Made by a program: the position numbers and the translations under genes
Assembly (NCBI GenBank): GCA_012518035.1
Contig: JAAYTL010000049.1
Span: 1 to 44,141 of the forward strand
DNA: 44,141 bases
Source of the DNA: Tissierellia bacterium
GTDB lineage: Bacteria > Bacillota > Clostridia > Tissierellales > Tissierellaceae
Direction of reading: 5' to 3'
The notes under the pieces: model-generated
The model's database searches: none
The model's input: the letters and a program-made list of their open reading frames with translations, nothing else
Told to the model about the DNA's origin: nothing
In this document: piece by piece, positions 16,900 through 26,300 of the stretch
How the letters are laid out: every line of letters begins with the position of its first letter
Position numbering within the stretch: position 1 is the first letter of the stretch

Positions 16900-17190
16900 T
16901 AAAAAGCCTCTATCATATATCCATATAATAGAGGCGAAAGTTTCCGCGTTACCACTCTAATTTAATAGTATTTTTACAAATACTAAACTCACTAGGTTCT
17001 AACAAACCATCGCCTTATAATGTAGGCAAACATCATAACTTACTTAATTTCAGCTATGAGACTCCGAAGTGACCTATTATCTATCAAGCATAATACTGGC
17101 TCCCACCATACCCAGCTCGCTAAGATTAGCTTTTGATAGTTTTCTTCTTCTTCATAGTCTTTAACAAATTCGATTAAAAACTTACGATTT
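16900..17190 (-). ncRNA. T-box riboswitch leader of the liv operon, probable Val specifier
   Basis: On the minus strand the leader shows: a stem I base pairing CTATGA with TCATAG; the distal stem I block GCGAGCTGGGTATGGTGGGA (17101-17120); a candidate specifier GUC at 17071-17073, directly before ACTTCGGAG; the T-box AGAGTGGTAACGCGGAA (core 16944-16954), with UGGU in the bulge matching an A-discriminator tRNA; and an overlapping terminator GCCTCTAT...ATAGAGGC (16906-16935) followed by T5. Uncharged tRNA would stabilise the antiterminator and switch on livJHMGF. The T-box class is certain from the motifs; the Val reading of the specifier is an inference from its position. Confidence 0.9.
16901..16935 (-). 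terminator. Regulated terminator of the T-box leader
   Basis: GC-topped stem GCCTCTAT / ATAGAGGC with an AT-rich extension, followed by TTTTT on the minus strand. It is mutually exclusive with the T-box antiterminator just upstream. Confidence 0.85.
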
Positions 17191-17195
17191 ATAAT

Positions 17196-17224
17196 ACTTT
17201 AACACCCTAAAGCCCTTTTGTCAA
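17196..17224 (-). promoter_or_regulatory. Promoter of the T-box/liv transcript
   Basis: Minus-strand consensus -35 TTGACA (17219-17224), 17-base spacer, -10 TAAAGT (17196-17201). It lies just upstream of stem I. Confidence 0.7.
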
Positions 17225-17454
17225 TACCTTTTTTTATAGTTTATTTAATTTTTTGCAAAATCTTTTAAACCACTGAAATGTTAGCGTTTTCCTTTGTTTT
17301 CCCTTACAAGATTACTAGTTATTCAAGATCAATTTGGTTTGTTTGTTTAATATATTATGCTAGAACCTCAATTATGACATGACTTTTCTTAAAAGGAATA
17401 GTTTTAGGAGGTATTGAAGAAAATAAAAATGAGAAAAATTTTGGAGGATAAGCT

Positions 17455-19017
17455 ATGATAAATGAAAATCTACTTAATAAGATACCCCAATCCTATTGGC
17501 TTGAATCTACTGGTAGAACTAATTATCCAACCCTCAATGAGGATATAGATGTGGATGTTCTAATAATAGGAGGCGGAATGGTTGGACTATTAACAGCCTA
17601 CCAGTTAAAGGGTCAAGTAGCTAAACTTACAATAATAGAAGCCGAAAGAATAGTTGAATCAACAACAGCCCATACTACAGCAAAGATAACATCCCAACAT
17701 GGGCTAATTTACCATAAGTTAATAAGTAAGCTTGGGCGAAACTTGGCAGAACAATATGCCCAGGCCAATGAGTTGGCCATAGGACATATTAAAGAAATTA
17801 TTGATGAAAACAAGATAGATTGTGATTTTGAAACCCAGGCTGCCTATATCTACACCCAGGATGAAAAGTATTTAAAACAAATTCAGGCTGAAGTTGAAGC
17901 TGCCCAATCCTTAGGGATACAGGCTGAATTTGTAGACGAGATACCATTTCCCATGGAGGTTAGGGCTGGAATGGTATTTAAAAACCAAGCCCAATTTCAT
18001 CCTAGAAAATTTTTGTTAGATCTAGCCCAAATAGTCCATAAGAATGGAGTCCAAATCTATGAAAAGACCAGGGCTATAGAACTGGAAGAGGGTTATAAAA
18101 GGTATGTCATCACCACTGATAAGGGAAGCAGAATTTTAGCTGATAAGGTAATTATTGCAAGCCACTATCCCTTCTACAATAAAAAATCTATGTACTATGG
18201 CAGGATATATGTGGAAAGATCATATATATTGGCCGTTAAAGCTAAAGAAGACTACCCAGGTGGCATGTATATTAATGCTGAAGACCCCCCTAGGTCCTTA
18301 AGGAGTCTGCCAACGGAAGATGGCGAACTTATTCTAGTTGTAGGAGAAAACCACAAGCCTGGACAAAGCGAGGATACTAATGGGCATTACCTAAACCTCC
18401 TCAACTTTGCCCAGGACCTATTCACAGTTGAAGCAGTACCCTATAGGTGGTCAACCCAAGATTGCTTAACCTTAGATGGAATACCTTATGTTGGGCAATA
18501 TGCTTCTGATACCCCCAATCTATATGTGGCAACAGGATTTGGAAAGTGGGGGATGACCAATAGTATGGTATCTTCTATGATTCTTAGTGACTTGATTAAC
18601 GAGGGTAAGAGTCCCTTTGCTGAAGTCTATGATCCAAGTAGAAAAACCATAGCTGCTTCAGCTAAGAACTTCCTCATACAAAATGCCGATGTAGCAGTTC
18701 AGCTAATTGAAGGGAAATTATCTTCAACAGAAAAAGATGTGAGTTTAAAACCTGGTGAAGCAATAATTATAGAGATAGATGGGGAAAAAGTTGGGACTTT
18801 TAAGGATGAAGAGGGTGAATTACATTTAGTCAACATAACCTGTACCCATATGGGATGTGAACTGAAATGGAATAAGGCTGAGAGGTCTTGGGACTGCCCA
18901 TGTCATGGATCTAGGTTCACCTATGATGGGGATATTATTCAAGGACCTGCTGTCAAACCTTTAAGCTTTGATAGGGATGTTAATACCATTAAAAAACTTA
19001 TAAATGAGAATTTTTAG
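17455..19017 (+). CDS. FAD-dependent oxidoreductase with C-terminal Rieske [2Fe-2S] domain
   Basis: 520 aa; ATG at 17455 with GGAGG 7 bases upstream. The N-terminal DAO-type FAD domain begins VDVLIIGGGMVGLLTAYQL (about 34-52), continues with STTAHTTAKITSQHG, and has the late FAD block YVATGFGKWGMTNS. The last 90 residues are a Rieske domain with CTHMGC (Cys463, His465) and CPCHGS (Cys481, His484). This architecture is common in Firmicutes and cyanobacteria, but its substrate is not established; it is related to glycine/D-amino acid oxidases. It is probably cytoplasmic. It is monocistronic, divergent from the liv T-box, and ends at a terminator. A weak promoter candidate lies near 17336-17365. 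A 9-codon frame (17430-17459) overlaps its start by ATGA. Confidence 0.88.
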   Translation: MINENLLNKIPQSYWLESTGRTNYPTLNEDIDVDVLIIGGGMVGLLTAYQLKGQVAKLTIIEAERIVESTTAHTTAKITSQHGLIYHKLISKLGRNLAEQYAQANELAIGHIKEIIDENKIDCDFETQAAYIYTQDEKYLKQIQAEVEAAQSLGIQAEFVDEIPFPMEVRAGMVFKNQAQFHPRKFLLDLAQIVHKNGVQIYEKTRAIELEEGYKRYVITTDKGSRILADKVIIASHYPFYNKKSMYYGRIYVERSYILAVKAKEDYPGGMYINAEDPPRSLRSLPTEDGELILVVGENHKPGQSEDTNGHYLNLLNFAQDLFTVEAVPYRWSTQDCLTLDGIPYVGQYASDTPNLYVATGFGKWGMTNSMVSSMILSDLINEGKSPFAEVYDPSRKTIAASAKNFLIQNADVAVQLIEGKLSSTEKDVSLKPGEAIIIEIDGEKVGTFKDEEGELHLVNITCTHMGCELKWNKAERSWDCPCHGSRFTYDGDIIQGPAVKPLSFDRDVNTIKKLINENF

Positions 19018-19024
19018 ATATAAG

Positions 19025-19060
19025 AATAGCTCAAATATCTTCATTCATATTTGAGCTATT
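19025..19060. terminator. Convergent terminator between the Rieske oxidoreductase and apt
   Basis: Arms AATAGCTCAAATAT / ATATTTGAGCTATT with an 8-base loop, then TTCGCTTCTTTT on the plus strand. The two genes converge here, so it could serve both. Confidence 0.8.
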
Positions 19061-19076
19061 TCGCTTCTTTTAGAAA

Positions 19077-19595
19077 TTACTTATCATACTTAACCAGTGA
19101 ATTTATATAGTAGTCTTTTATCTTCTCCCTACCCTTTAAGCTCTCTAGCTCGATTAGGAATTCGATAGCTACTACTTCGCCGCCTAGGGATTCGATTAAT
19201 TTTGCAGCTGAAAGCACGGTTCCACCAGTTGCTAAAAGGTCATCTACTATGGCGATTCTATCTCCCTTTTTTATGGCATCTGTATGGATTTCCAGAGTAT
19301 TGGTGCCATATTCAAGCTCATATTCATTGCTTGCGATGGTTCCAGGCAATTTACCAGGTTTCCTAACTGGGATAAAGCCTACACCAAGCCCATAGGCAAC
19401 TGCAGCCCCTATCAAAAATCCTCTAGCCTCTGGACCTACTACATAATCAACACCCCTGGATCTTAAGTCCTCAACGATTTTATCAATTGAATACTTATAA
19501 GCCTCCTTATCCCTAGTCAGGGTGGTTATATCCTTAAAACTAATGCCCTCTACCGGAAAATCTTCTATTACCCTTATTTTAGATTTTAAATCCAA
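19077..19595 (-). CDS. apt: Adenine phosphoribosyltransferase
   Basis: 172 aa if started at the TTG at 19595 (reading [20 protein letters not shown]), which has GGAGG 8 bases upstream and matches the usual 170-residue length; a further 15 in-frame codons upstream precede the ribosome site. The PRPP loop [13 protein letters not shown], the hood region RKPGKLPG and [10 protein letters not shown] are intact. The enzyme makes AMP from adenine and PRPP in purine salvage, in the cytosol. It stands alone here; relA, its common neighbour, is not in the window. Confidence 0.95.
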   Translation of the reverse strand: MDLKSKIRVIEDFPVEGISFKDITTLTRDKEAYKYSIDKIVEDLRSRGVDYVVGPEARGFLIGAAVAYGLGVGFIPVRKPGKLPGTIASNEYELEYGTNTLEIHTDAIKKGDRIAIVDDLLATGGTVLSAAKLIESLGGEVVAIEFLIELESLKGREKIKDYYINSLVKYDK

Positions 19596-19702
19596 GTCAT
19601 TTCCCTCCAAATACTTTAATGTCACTGTAAAGTTTACCATACTTTTAATCTTTTTAGTATATAAACATTTATTGAATCGAATTTTATATAAGATTATTGC
19701 CT

Positions 19703-20533
19703 TTAAAACTTTCTACCTCCACCTCCATGGGTCCTACCACTGGATGACCTGTGGGTAGTACTTCTACCAAGGGTTGATTTAGATGTGTTGGTTGGCTTTG
19801 GGATAACCCTATGGGTTACAAAACTATTAATAAGCCTATCTTGTCTATTATAAAAATTTACTATACTATTGGTCCTATAGGAATAGGGGTTGGGCTTACT
19901 TCTGAACCTGTATTGGGATATGATACTTATGATGAAGGCTAATCCGACACCTAAGGCCCCTATCAAGGCTATAAGAATATCTGCTACAGTTAATTTGTTT
20001 TCCTTAACTACTTCCTCGGGTTCATTGTATTGACCAGATGGTATACCCATAACTAGGTAGGACTCAGTTTCCTCCAAAAAACCTAGTGCAGCGCCATAAT
20101 AATCACCTACTAGAAGGCCACTGTCAAAAACCCTATCCAATACTGCCTCTATTCGTACATCAGTCAAATACCTAATTCCCTGGCCAGTTGTTGATATATA
20201 GGTCTCCCTATTGTCCATATCTATTAAGAATAAGATTCCATCATAGTTTGGACCAACACCATAACCATTATAATCAAAGTAATCATCAGCAAATTCCCTT
20301 GAGGACTTGCCTCCAGTATCATCGGTAGTTACAATGACTATATCCATATTGAATTCCTGGGACAAGGCATTTGCCCTATCATTTAAGTCTAGCACCTGGT
20401 CTGGTGACATAAGATTTGCCTCATCAACAACCAGGGTCTTTTGGGCAAATACTGTCCATGGGACTAGTAAGGATACTATAAGAATAATTAAGATGATTAG
20501 AAACTTCCCATTTCTCATAAGACTATTTACCAT
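19703..20533 (-). CDS. ydjH: TPM-domain membrane protein (YdjH/YgcG-like)
   Basis: 276 aa. N-terminal signal peptide or anchor (about 10-30, ending VFAQ), a TPM/Psb32 domain (about 33-165, with [16 protein letters not shown] and [20 protein letters not shown]), a membrane helix (about 185-208), and a basic Ser/Thr/Gly-rich tail ending HGGGGRKF. It starts inside the stop region of the upstream zinc-ribbon gene (ATATGGTAA), so translation is coupled. In B. subtilis the equivalent YdjH acts with YdjG as a membrane platform for the SPFH protein YdjI and PspA; the gene symbol is by that analogy. Confidence 0.8.
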   Translation of the reverse strand: MVNSLMRNGKFLIILIILIVSLLVPWTVFAQKTLVVDEANLMSPDQVLDLNDRANALSQEFNMDIVIVTTDDTGGKSSREFADDYFDYNGYGVGPNYDGILFLIDMDNRETYISTTGQGIRYLTDVRIEAVLDRVFDSGLLVGDYYGAALGFLEETESYLVMGIPSGQYNEPEEVVKENKLTVADILIALIGALGVGLAFIISIISQYRFRSKPNPYSYRTNSIVNFYNRQDRLINSFVTHRVIPKPTNTSKSTLGRSTTHRSSSGRTHGGGGRKF

Positions 20534-21549
20534 ATGAAGTACCCTCCTAACAATAGAAAGAAAAAGGTAGTTCCGAATAGTATACTGGATACTCCCAACA
20601 TCCTTCTCCTACTCAAGGGTAGTTCTCCGTAGGCCCTACCATTTTGACCATTTACAGCAAAGACATAGGTTCTGCCATTATAAAGGTAGGTCAATATCCA
20701 GGCTGGCAAGAGGGTATAATTCCAAGACTTGGCCTCAATATCTATCTGATTTTTGATAGTCCTGGTACTGTTATATCCTTGTATGCTATCCCTTATAAGG
20801 TTATTGTAATACTGGTTAACCTGATTTTTAATAGAAGGCTCTATCTTTTCCTTACCTAAATCGTATTGCTCTGCAAAGAAACCTGAAAGGTAGGGTTTTG
20901 AAAAGGGTATGGCCTCGCTTTCATCATAGGGACCAATCCCGTTTAGTAAGTCCTTATTAATCTTCGTAAAGGCAAGCTCGGATACATTGTTCATATCAAT
21001 CTTGCCCCTTCTAACTATTTCATACTTCTTTGTTTCTGTATACTCTAAATCTCCTGCCCGCCAAACCCTAATATTCCGACCTTCTCCTAGATAATCCACA
21101 TCTGCCACATAATCAACCCACCAATAGGGCAGGTAGATGCCAGTAATTTTTTCTAGCTGGGAGGAGCTAGTAAAGTCATCGGGTATAAACCTCTTCCTCC
21201 CTACCCATTTTAAAAAGATTTCTTTAGCCTGGTCCTTATCTATTTTAAAGGGAATAATTTTATTGGGCAAGAATTCCCCTTTTAATCTTTGTGAAATTAT
21301 TACGGGATTGTGGCAGTAGTAGCAAAATGTAGATGTGGTGGTTTCATCTGTAACTACCTCTGCCCCACAGCTTTTACAAGTGTAGCCGCCCAGGGCTTTT
21401 TCCTCACCGATAGGTGCATGACTGTGTCCTTCTAATAAGTCCACCTCATCGTACTCACTTAAGCAAAAGTCGCATTTGAACTTCTTAATATCTGGCTTGT
21501 AATGAATACCAGCACCACAATTGAGGCACTTATAGCTGGTAGTAGCCAT
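20527..21549 (-). CDS. ydjG: Zinc-ribbon membrane protein (YdjG-like)
   Basis: 340 aa. Two N-terminal zinc ribbons (CLNCG...CDFC and CKSCG...CYYC, within residues 8-85) are followed by a long soluble domain with ITGIYLPYWWVDY and one C-terminal membrane helix (about 318-339). TFIIB-type zinc-ribbon proteins of this layout are often mislabelled as helicase PriA subunits. It lies between the SPFH and TPM genes, as expected for the YdjG role of anchoring the SPFH protein. The start ATG follows AGAGGTGATCC-type sequence. Molecular function is unproven. Confidence 0.78.
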   Translation of the reverse strand: MATTSYKCLNCGAGIHYKPDIKKFKCDFCLSEYDEVDLLEGHSHAPIGEEKALGGYTCKSCGAEVVTDETTTSTFCYYCHNPVIISQRLKGEFLPNKIIPFKIDKDQAKEIFLKWVGRKRFIPDDFTSSSQLEKITGIYLPYWWVDYVADVDYLGEGRNIRVWRAGDLEYTETKKYEIVRRGKIDMNNVSELAFTKINKDLLNGIGPYDESEAIPFSKPYLSGFFAEQYDLGKEKIEPSIKNQVNQYYNNLIRDSIQGYNSTRTIKNQIDIEAKSWNYTLLPAWILTYLYNGRTYVFAVNGQNGRAYGELPLSRRRMLGVSSILFGTTFFFLLLGGYFIW

Positions 21550-21574
21550 ATAGGATCACCTCTTTACTCGAGAA

Positions 21575-22768
21575 TTAAAACTTATTCCCACATTCTGGAC
21601 AGAAATTAGGAGCTTCCCCCTTTGGTTCGTATCCACAGTTAGAACATTTATTAGATACCGGCTTCTTAGTCCCACATTCTGTACAAAAGTTACCATGGTT
21701 TTTATTACCGCATTCTGGGCAGAACCAGGTATTCTTCTGAGTTGTTGGACTTGATTGGGCTGATTGCTTCTCCATTTGTCTTTGGTTACTAGAAGAAGCC
21801 GCTTCCATAAATCCTCCAGCGCTTTGCATACCAAGACCCATACCTAAAAATGCCCCAGTTGCTCCACCTTCGTTGGACCCTGCAGCCTCTAATCCTCTGG
21901 CCACTGAGCCTTGGACATAGCCCTCTCTTACACTTGGGTCGCCCAACATGGCTCCTTTGTTCCTCATATTTATAAGTTCCTTAGATTGGTCATCATAGGA
22001 TATGTTGGAAATGCCCACTGATTGGATTTCCATTCCCCTCATCCTCTTCCAATCTTCATCTAAAACATCAGCCATATACTTACTTAACTCTCTACCCCTT
22101 GATACTACATGGGAAATTCTAATGCCGTCAGCTGACATCTGATTCATGGCGGCTTGAAGGGCTTCTAGGAATTCAGACAGGTACTGCTCATTTATATCTT
22201 GAATTTCGATTCTATCCTTGTTTCTAGGGATGGCTTCCATGAAAAAGAGGATGGGATCTGTTATCTTTATGGAATAGGTCCCAAATGTCCTTAAGAATAG
22301 TTCTGAATTATAGAAGTCATCAAAGTAATTTAGGGGGTTGGGAGTGCCAAATTTTATCCCCTTTATCTCCTGAAGGTTTATATAGTATACCTTTTGTACA
22401 GTAGGAGTCACTCCTCCATACTTAAAACGATTAAAGGACTCCTTCAGTGAATCCTTAAAGGACCCATTAAACAAGGATGGCAGGGATGAATTATCTACCT
22501 TATAATAGCCTTCTTCTGCTGTATAATCTACTATTTTCCCACCATCAACCAGCATCATAAATTGATTAGGATATACGTGGATAATTGATCCATTGGATAC
22601 CGTATCTACTGTTCCCTTTCTATTGGAACCCCTCCTATCATCCTTCCTAACCATGACCCCTTTGGTAAAGACAGTATTGTCCCCCATATTATCCGGTTCT
22701 ATAACTTCTAACCATTGGTCTGCAAGACTTCCGCCTATAGAGCTTGTAAGTGCCTTAATTAATCCCAT
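21575..22768 (-). CDS. ydjI: SPFH-domain protein with C-terminal zinc ribbons (YdjI-like)
   Basis: 397 aa from the ATG at 22768 with AGGAGG 7 bases upstream; 17 further in-frame codons upstream are unsupported. SPFH (stomatin/prohibitin/flotillin) virion-core-like domain over about residues 1-300, a Gly/Ala-rich hinge (GGATGAFLGMGLGMQSAGGF), and three zinc-ribbon knuckles at the C-terminus (CPECG, CTECG, CSNCG, CPECG). It is the first gene of a three-gene operon with ydjG and ydjH. In B. subtilis YdjI links PspA to the membrane under envelope stress; no pspA is found in this window. Confidence 0.82.
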   Translation of the reverse strand: MGLIKALTSSIGGSLADQWLEVIEPDNMGDNTVFTKGVMVRKDDRRGSNRKGTVDTVSNGSIIHVYPNQFMMLVDGGKIVDYTAEEGYYKVDNSSLPSLFNGSFKDSLKESFNRFKYGGVTPTVQKVYYINLQEIKGIKFGTPNPLNYFDDFYNSELFLRTFGTYSIKITDPILFFMEAIPRNKDRIEIQDINEQYLSEFLEALQAAMNQMSADGIRISHVVSRGRELSKYMADVLDEDWKRMRGMEIQSVGISNISYDDQSKELINMRNKGAMLGDPSVREGYVQGSVARGLEAAGSNEGGATGAFLGMGLGMQSAGGFMEAASSSNQRQMEKQSAQSSPTTQKNTWFCPECGNKNHGNFCTECGTKKPVSNKCSNCGYEPKGEAPNFCPECGNKF

Positions 22769-22850
22769 AATAATACCTCCTAATTCTAGATAAATAAATT
22801 CTATAACTATATACCCCAAGTAGGATATTTTTCAACTGAGTAAGTTTAAC

Positions 22851-23365
22851 CTATAAGTCCCTATCATTACCTTTTTTAAGGTTTGTTGAAATAGACTTGA
22901 TTATCACAGCAAAAATAGGACCTAGGATTACACCTATAGGTCCTAGTATTATGGTTCCAAGTAGGCTGGCTAGAAAGGTATAGATTGGCTTGATTCCCAT
23001 CTTGTCTCCAGTAATCTTTGGCTCAAGCAACTGTCTGATTAGACTACCAATTATATAAACCATGGCCAGGCCAAGGGCTAGGTCAGAATTACCTGATAAT
23101 AGGGAAATGACTGTCCAGGGTATCAAAATAATACCGCTACCCAGGACAGGTAGTATGTCTACCAGGGCGATGATGGTTCCCATTAATAAGGGAAATGGCG
23201 CATCAACGATTACTAGTCCTATGCTAAATATTATAAATGTCAAAATCATCAAGATGATTTGGGCCTTAAGGTATCCCCTTAATCCATGCTTTATATCATT
23301 GATTATTATTCTTAGACTATCTTTATTCTTCAATTCAAAGCACCATTCCTCTTCCAAATAATTTT
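22851..23365 (-). pseudogene. Truncated AI-2E family permease (C-terminal half only)
   Basis: 168 aa from a TTG at 23357, and the frame is open a few codons further, to the ftsX stop. The sequence matches only the C-terminal half of AI-2E/YtvI-type permeases: GYLKAQIILMILTF, FPLLMGTIIALVDILPVLGSG (cited in part), and LLEPKITGDKMGI, whereas the family is about 350-380 aa. The coding similarity runs right up to the end of the FtsX permease gene, with no ribosome site or N-terminal half. The simplest reading is a deletion or insertion that removed the 5' half. A small functional protein cannot be excluded. An intact paralogue lies at 27978-29120. Confidence 0.75.
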
Positions 23366-23368
23366 GAT

Positions 23369-26300
23369 TTAGTCTACAGATTTTAGAGATTCCACCATAG
23401 GAATCCTTCTTAACTTGTAATGCATAAAGGCGTTGACCATTACTGCAAATAAGAGGGTCAAAAGAACTGAGTAAACATAACTAATTGGTTCTAAATCTAA
23501 ACCGAACATGATGTTATCCATCTCGACGGTTGTCATTATATACCTATGCAGGTATATCCCCATGACTAACCCTACCATGGTTCCTATAAAGGTTAATATG
23601 ATATTTTCCCTGTAAATATACATGGATACTTCGGGGTCATAAAATCCTAGTACCTTAATAGTTGCTATTTCTCTAACCCTTTCACTTATGTTTACATTTG
23701 TTAGATTATATAAGACCACAAAGGCTAGGGCTCCTGCAGACACAATTATCACCAAGACTACATAGCCCAAGGAGGCAATCATTTCATCGAAGTCTTCCTT
23801 TACTATGGAGTTAAAGCTAACAGAAATTATGCCTTCCTCCTCCAAGAGTTCCCTGGATAAGTTATCTTCTGCCATCTTGGTCATACTGATTAACTTGCCA
23901 ACTGCTTCATTATATTCCAGCTCCCCATTGAAGAGTTTGCTGTAGTATTCCTTGGAAATATAGGCATAGTTTGATGTATAGTTCTCGGTAATAGCATTTA
24001 CTTCAACCAAGGCCTCTTCATCCTCGCTATTTATGAAGGTTATCGTATCTCCTACTCTAATATCCAAGGCATTGCTAACCTGCTTAGAAATTACTATGCC
24101 CTCATCTGGAATCCTAATTTCTTCCTTGGTCTTGGGGTGCCTCAATCTAATTAGCTCTGTTATGACATCATTATCCTTGGGAACTACAACTGATAGATCC
24201 TTTTTCCCATTTTCATTGGATATGCTGCCCCCCTCGCGATGAAGCAGGGCAAAATCCGTTATCTCAGGAAATTCATATAATTTATCTAAGCCATCCTCTT
24301 CAATACCAATGGAAATATCATAGGCAAATATCTCCCCAAACTGCCTATCTACAACAGACCTTATAGAGTCTCTTACACCAAAGCCTGTTAAGAGTAGGGC
24401 GGTGGAGCCAGCTATGCCAAATACCGTCATAAAAAATCTTCTTTTGTATCTTAAAAGGTTCCTCATGGTCACCTTATAACTAAAATTAAACCTATTCCAT
24501 ATAAAGGGTATTTTTTCTAGAATAACAGTTTTACCTATCCTGGGAGCCTTAGGCCTCATCAAGGATGCTGCATTCTCTTTCAACTCACTGCTACAGGCCA
24601 TAAAGGCTGTCATGGTAATCAACATTACCGCTACAGAGCTGACTATTAGGGCTAATCCAGGGTTGAAAACTAGCTCTACTGGAGGTAGGGCATAGTTGAT
24701 ACCAAAGGCATTAAAGATTATGGTAGGAAAAATAGTATAACCCACTGCTACTCCTACTAGGCATCCTAGGACAGTTGCTGTTAAGGCATAGATGATATAC
24801 TTAAAGCTTATGTCCCCCTTGTCATATCCTAGGGCCTTTAAGGTACCAATATTAGTCCTTTGCTCATCTACCATTCTTGTCATGGTAGTTAGGGTTACCA
24901 GGGCAGCTACTAATACAAAGAAGAAGGGAAAGACCTTAGCTATAGCATCTATCCTATCAGCAGCCCCACCATAATCCATATAGGAGTAATGGCTCTCCCT
25001 GTCTAGAACATACCATTGGGCCTCTGGGATATCCTGAATTTCCTTTTCTGCATCCAATATTTCAGCCCATGCTTCCTCCAACTCCTCTTCTACCTCTAAC
25101 TTGGATTCATGGTACTCTTCCCAGCCTTCTTCCAAGTCCTCCTTAGCCTTGGCTAAGTCTCTTTTAGCCTTATTTATCTCCTGGAGTCCTTCCTTCTCTC
25201 CATTGGCAAGGTTTACCTTTTCCTCTTCTAAGGTAGCCCTGGCTTCCTTTAATCCTTGGATATTTCGATTTAATTCTTCCTCACCTTCCATAAGGGCCTG
25301 CTTCCCTGCTTCTAATTCTCTCTTCCCGCTTTCAACTTGTTTGGTGGTTTCAGAGAGAATAGCTTCAGCCCTCATTAATTCCATTGACAATGAAATCTTT
25401 TGTTCCTCAGGTAGATAAGGGTTTTCCAAGGCTGTGTTGAGTTGGCTTATTTGTTCTTCTAGAAGAATAATGGCATCTTCTCCCTTTTTAAGCTCTGCCT
25501 CTGCAAGCTTAAACTCTTCTTCAGCCTGCAACTTCTTATTATTAAAATCTACAATCCCTTTTTCTAGCTCCTTTTCACCTTCAGTAAGTTCTGCCTCAGC
25601 CTTGGCTAGCTCTTCCTTTGCTTCCTTTATGGTTCTATGAAAGTCCTTTTCTTTTTTTTCTAATTCCCTTTCACCATCAGCTATTTCCTTCTCAGCATCT
25701 TCTAATTCCTTTAGGGCATCAGCCAATTTTTCTTCCGCTTCAGCCTTTCCTTCAAAATACTCTTTCTTACCATCTTCTAATTCTTTCCTGGCTTCGTCGA
25801 CTATCTCATCATACCTGGCCTCTTCCCGTATCTCAGCTAAATCTTCCAAATCAGCAAGGATGGGGTTTATTAGATCAAAGTATTCATCCCTGTAGGAATT
25901 ATACTCCCTAGCACCTTGGACGGTTAAGTAAATATCTGTATAGGCATCTAGTTTGAAATTCTCCTGGGGCACTATGATATAGGTTCCAACCTTGCCATTT
26001 CCAATAGGACTATTACCCTTCTCAAAGGACAGATAATAAGGAACCTGAACCCTGCCCACCACTGTAAACTCTGTGTTTTCTAGATCCTCTCCTAAGTCAT
26101 CATCTTTGGGAAGATATAGGCTAATCCTCTCGCCAAGGGGTAGACTGACAAAGTTTTCATCTATAACTTCTACCAGGCACTCATTGGCCCTTTCTGGGTA
26201 CCTTCCTTCTAACAACCTCATTCCATTAATCTGGTTTGGTGAAATATAGCTATGTACTCTAATAACGGTTTCCCTATCATTAAGCATAGCTAGGGCATCT

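Noticed and set aside
16900-17190. tRNA gene or other riboswitch upstream of livJ
   Set aside because: The T-box motif, distal stem I block and paired terminator explain the conserved bases; no cloverleaf is seen.
21556-21834. 92-aa minus-strand frame overlapping the SPFH gene end
   Set aside because: It is a shifted frame within the zinc-ribbon tail of the SPFH gene with no start signal.
25101-25911. Plus-strand frames of 60-105 aa rich in Ser and Leu
   Set aside because: They are the reverse complement of the Glu/Lys coiled-coil repeats of the FtsX permease; low complexity keeps them open by chance.
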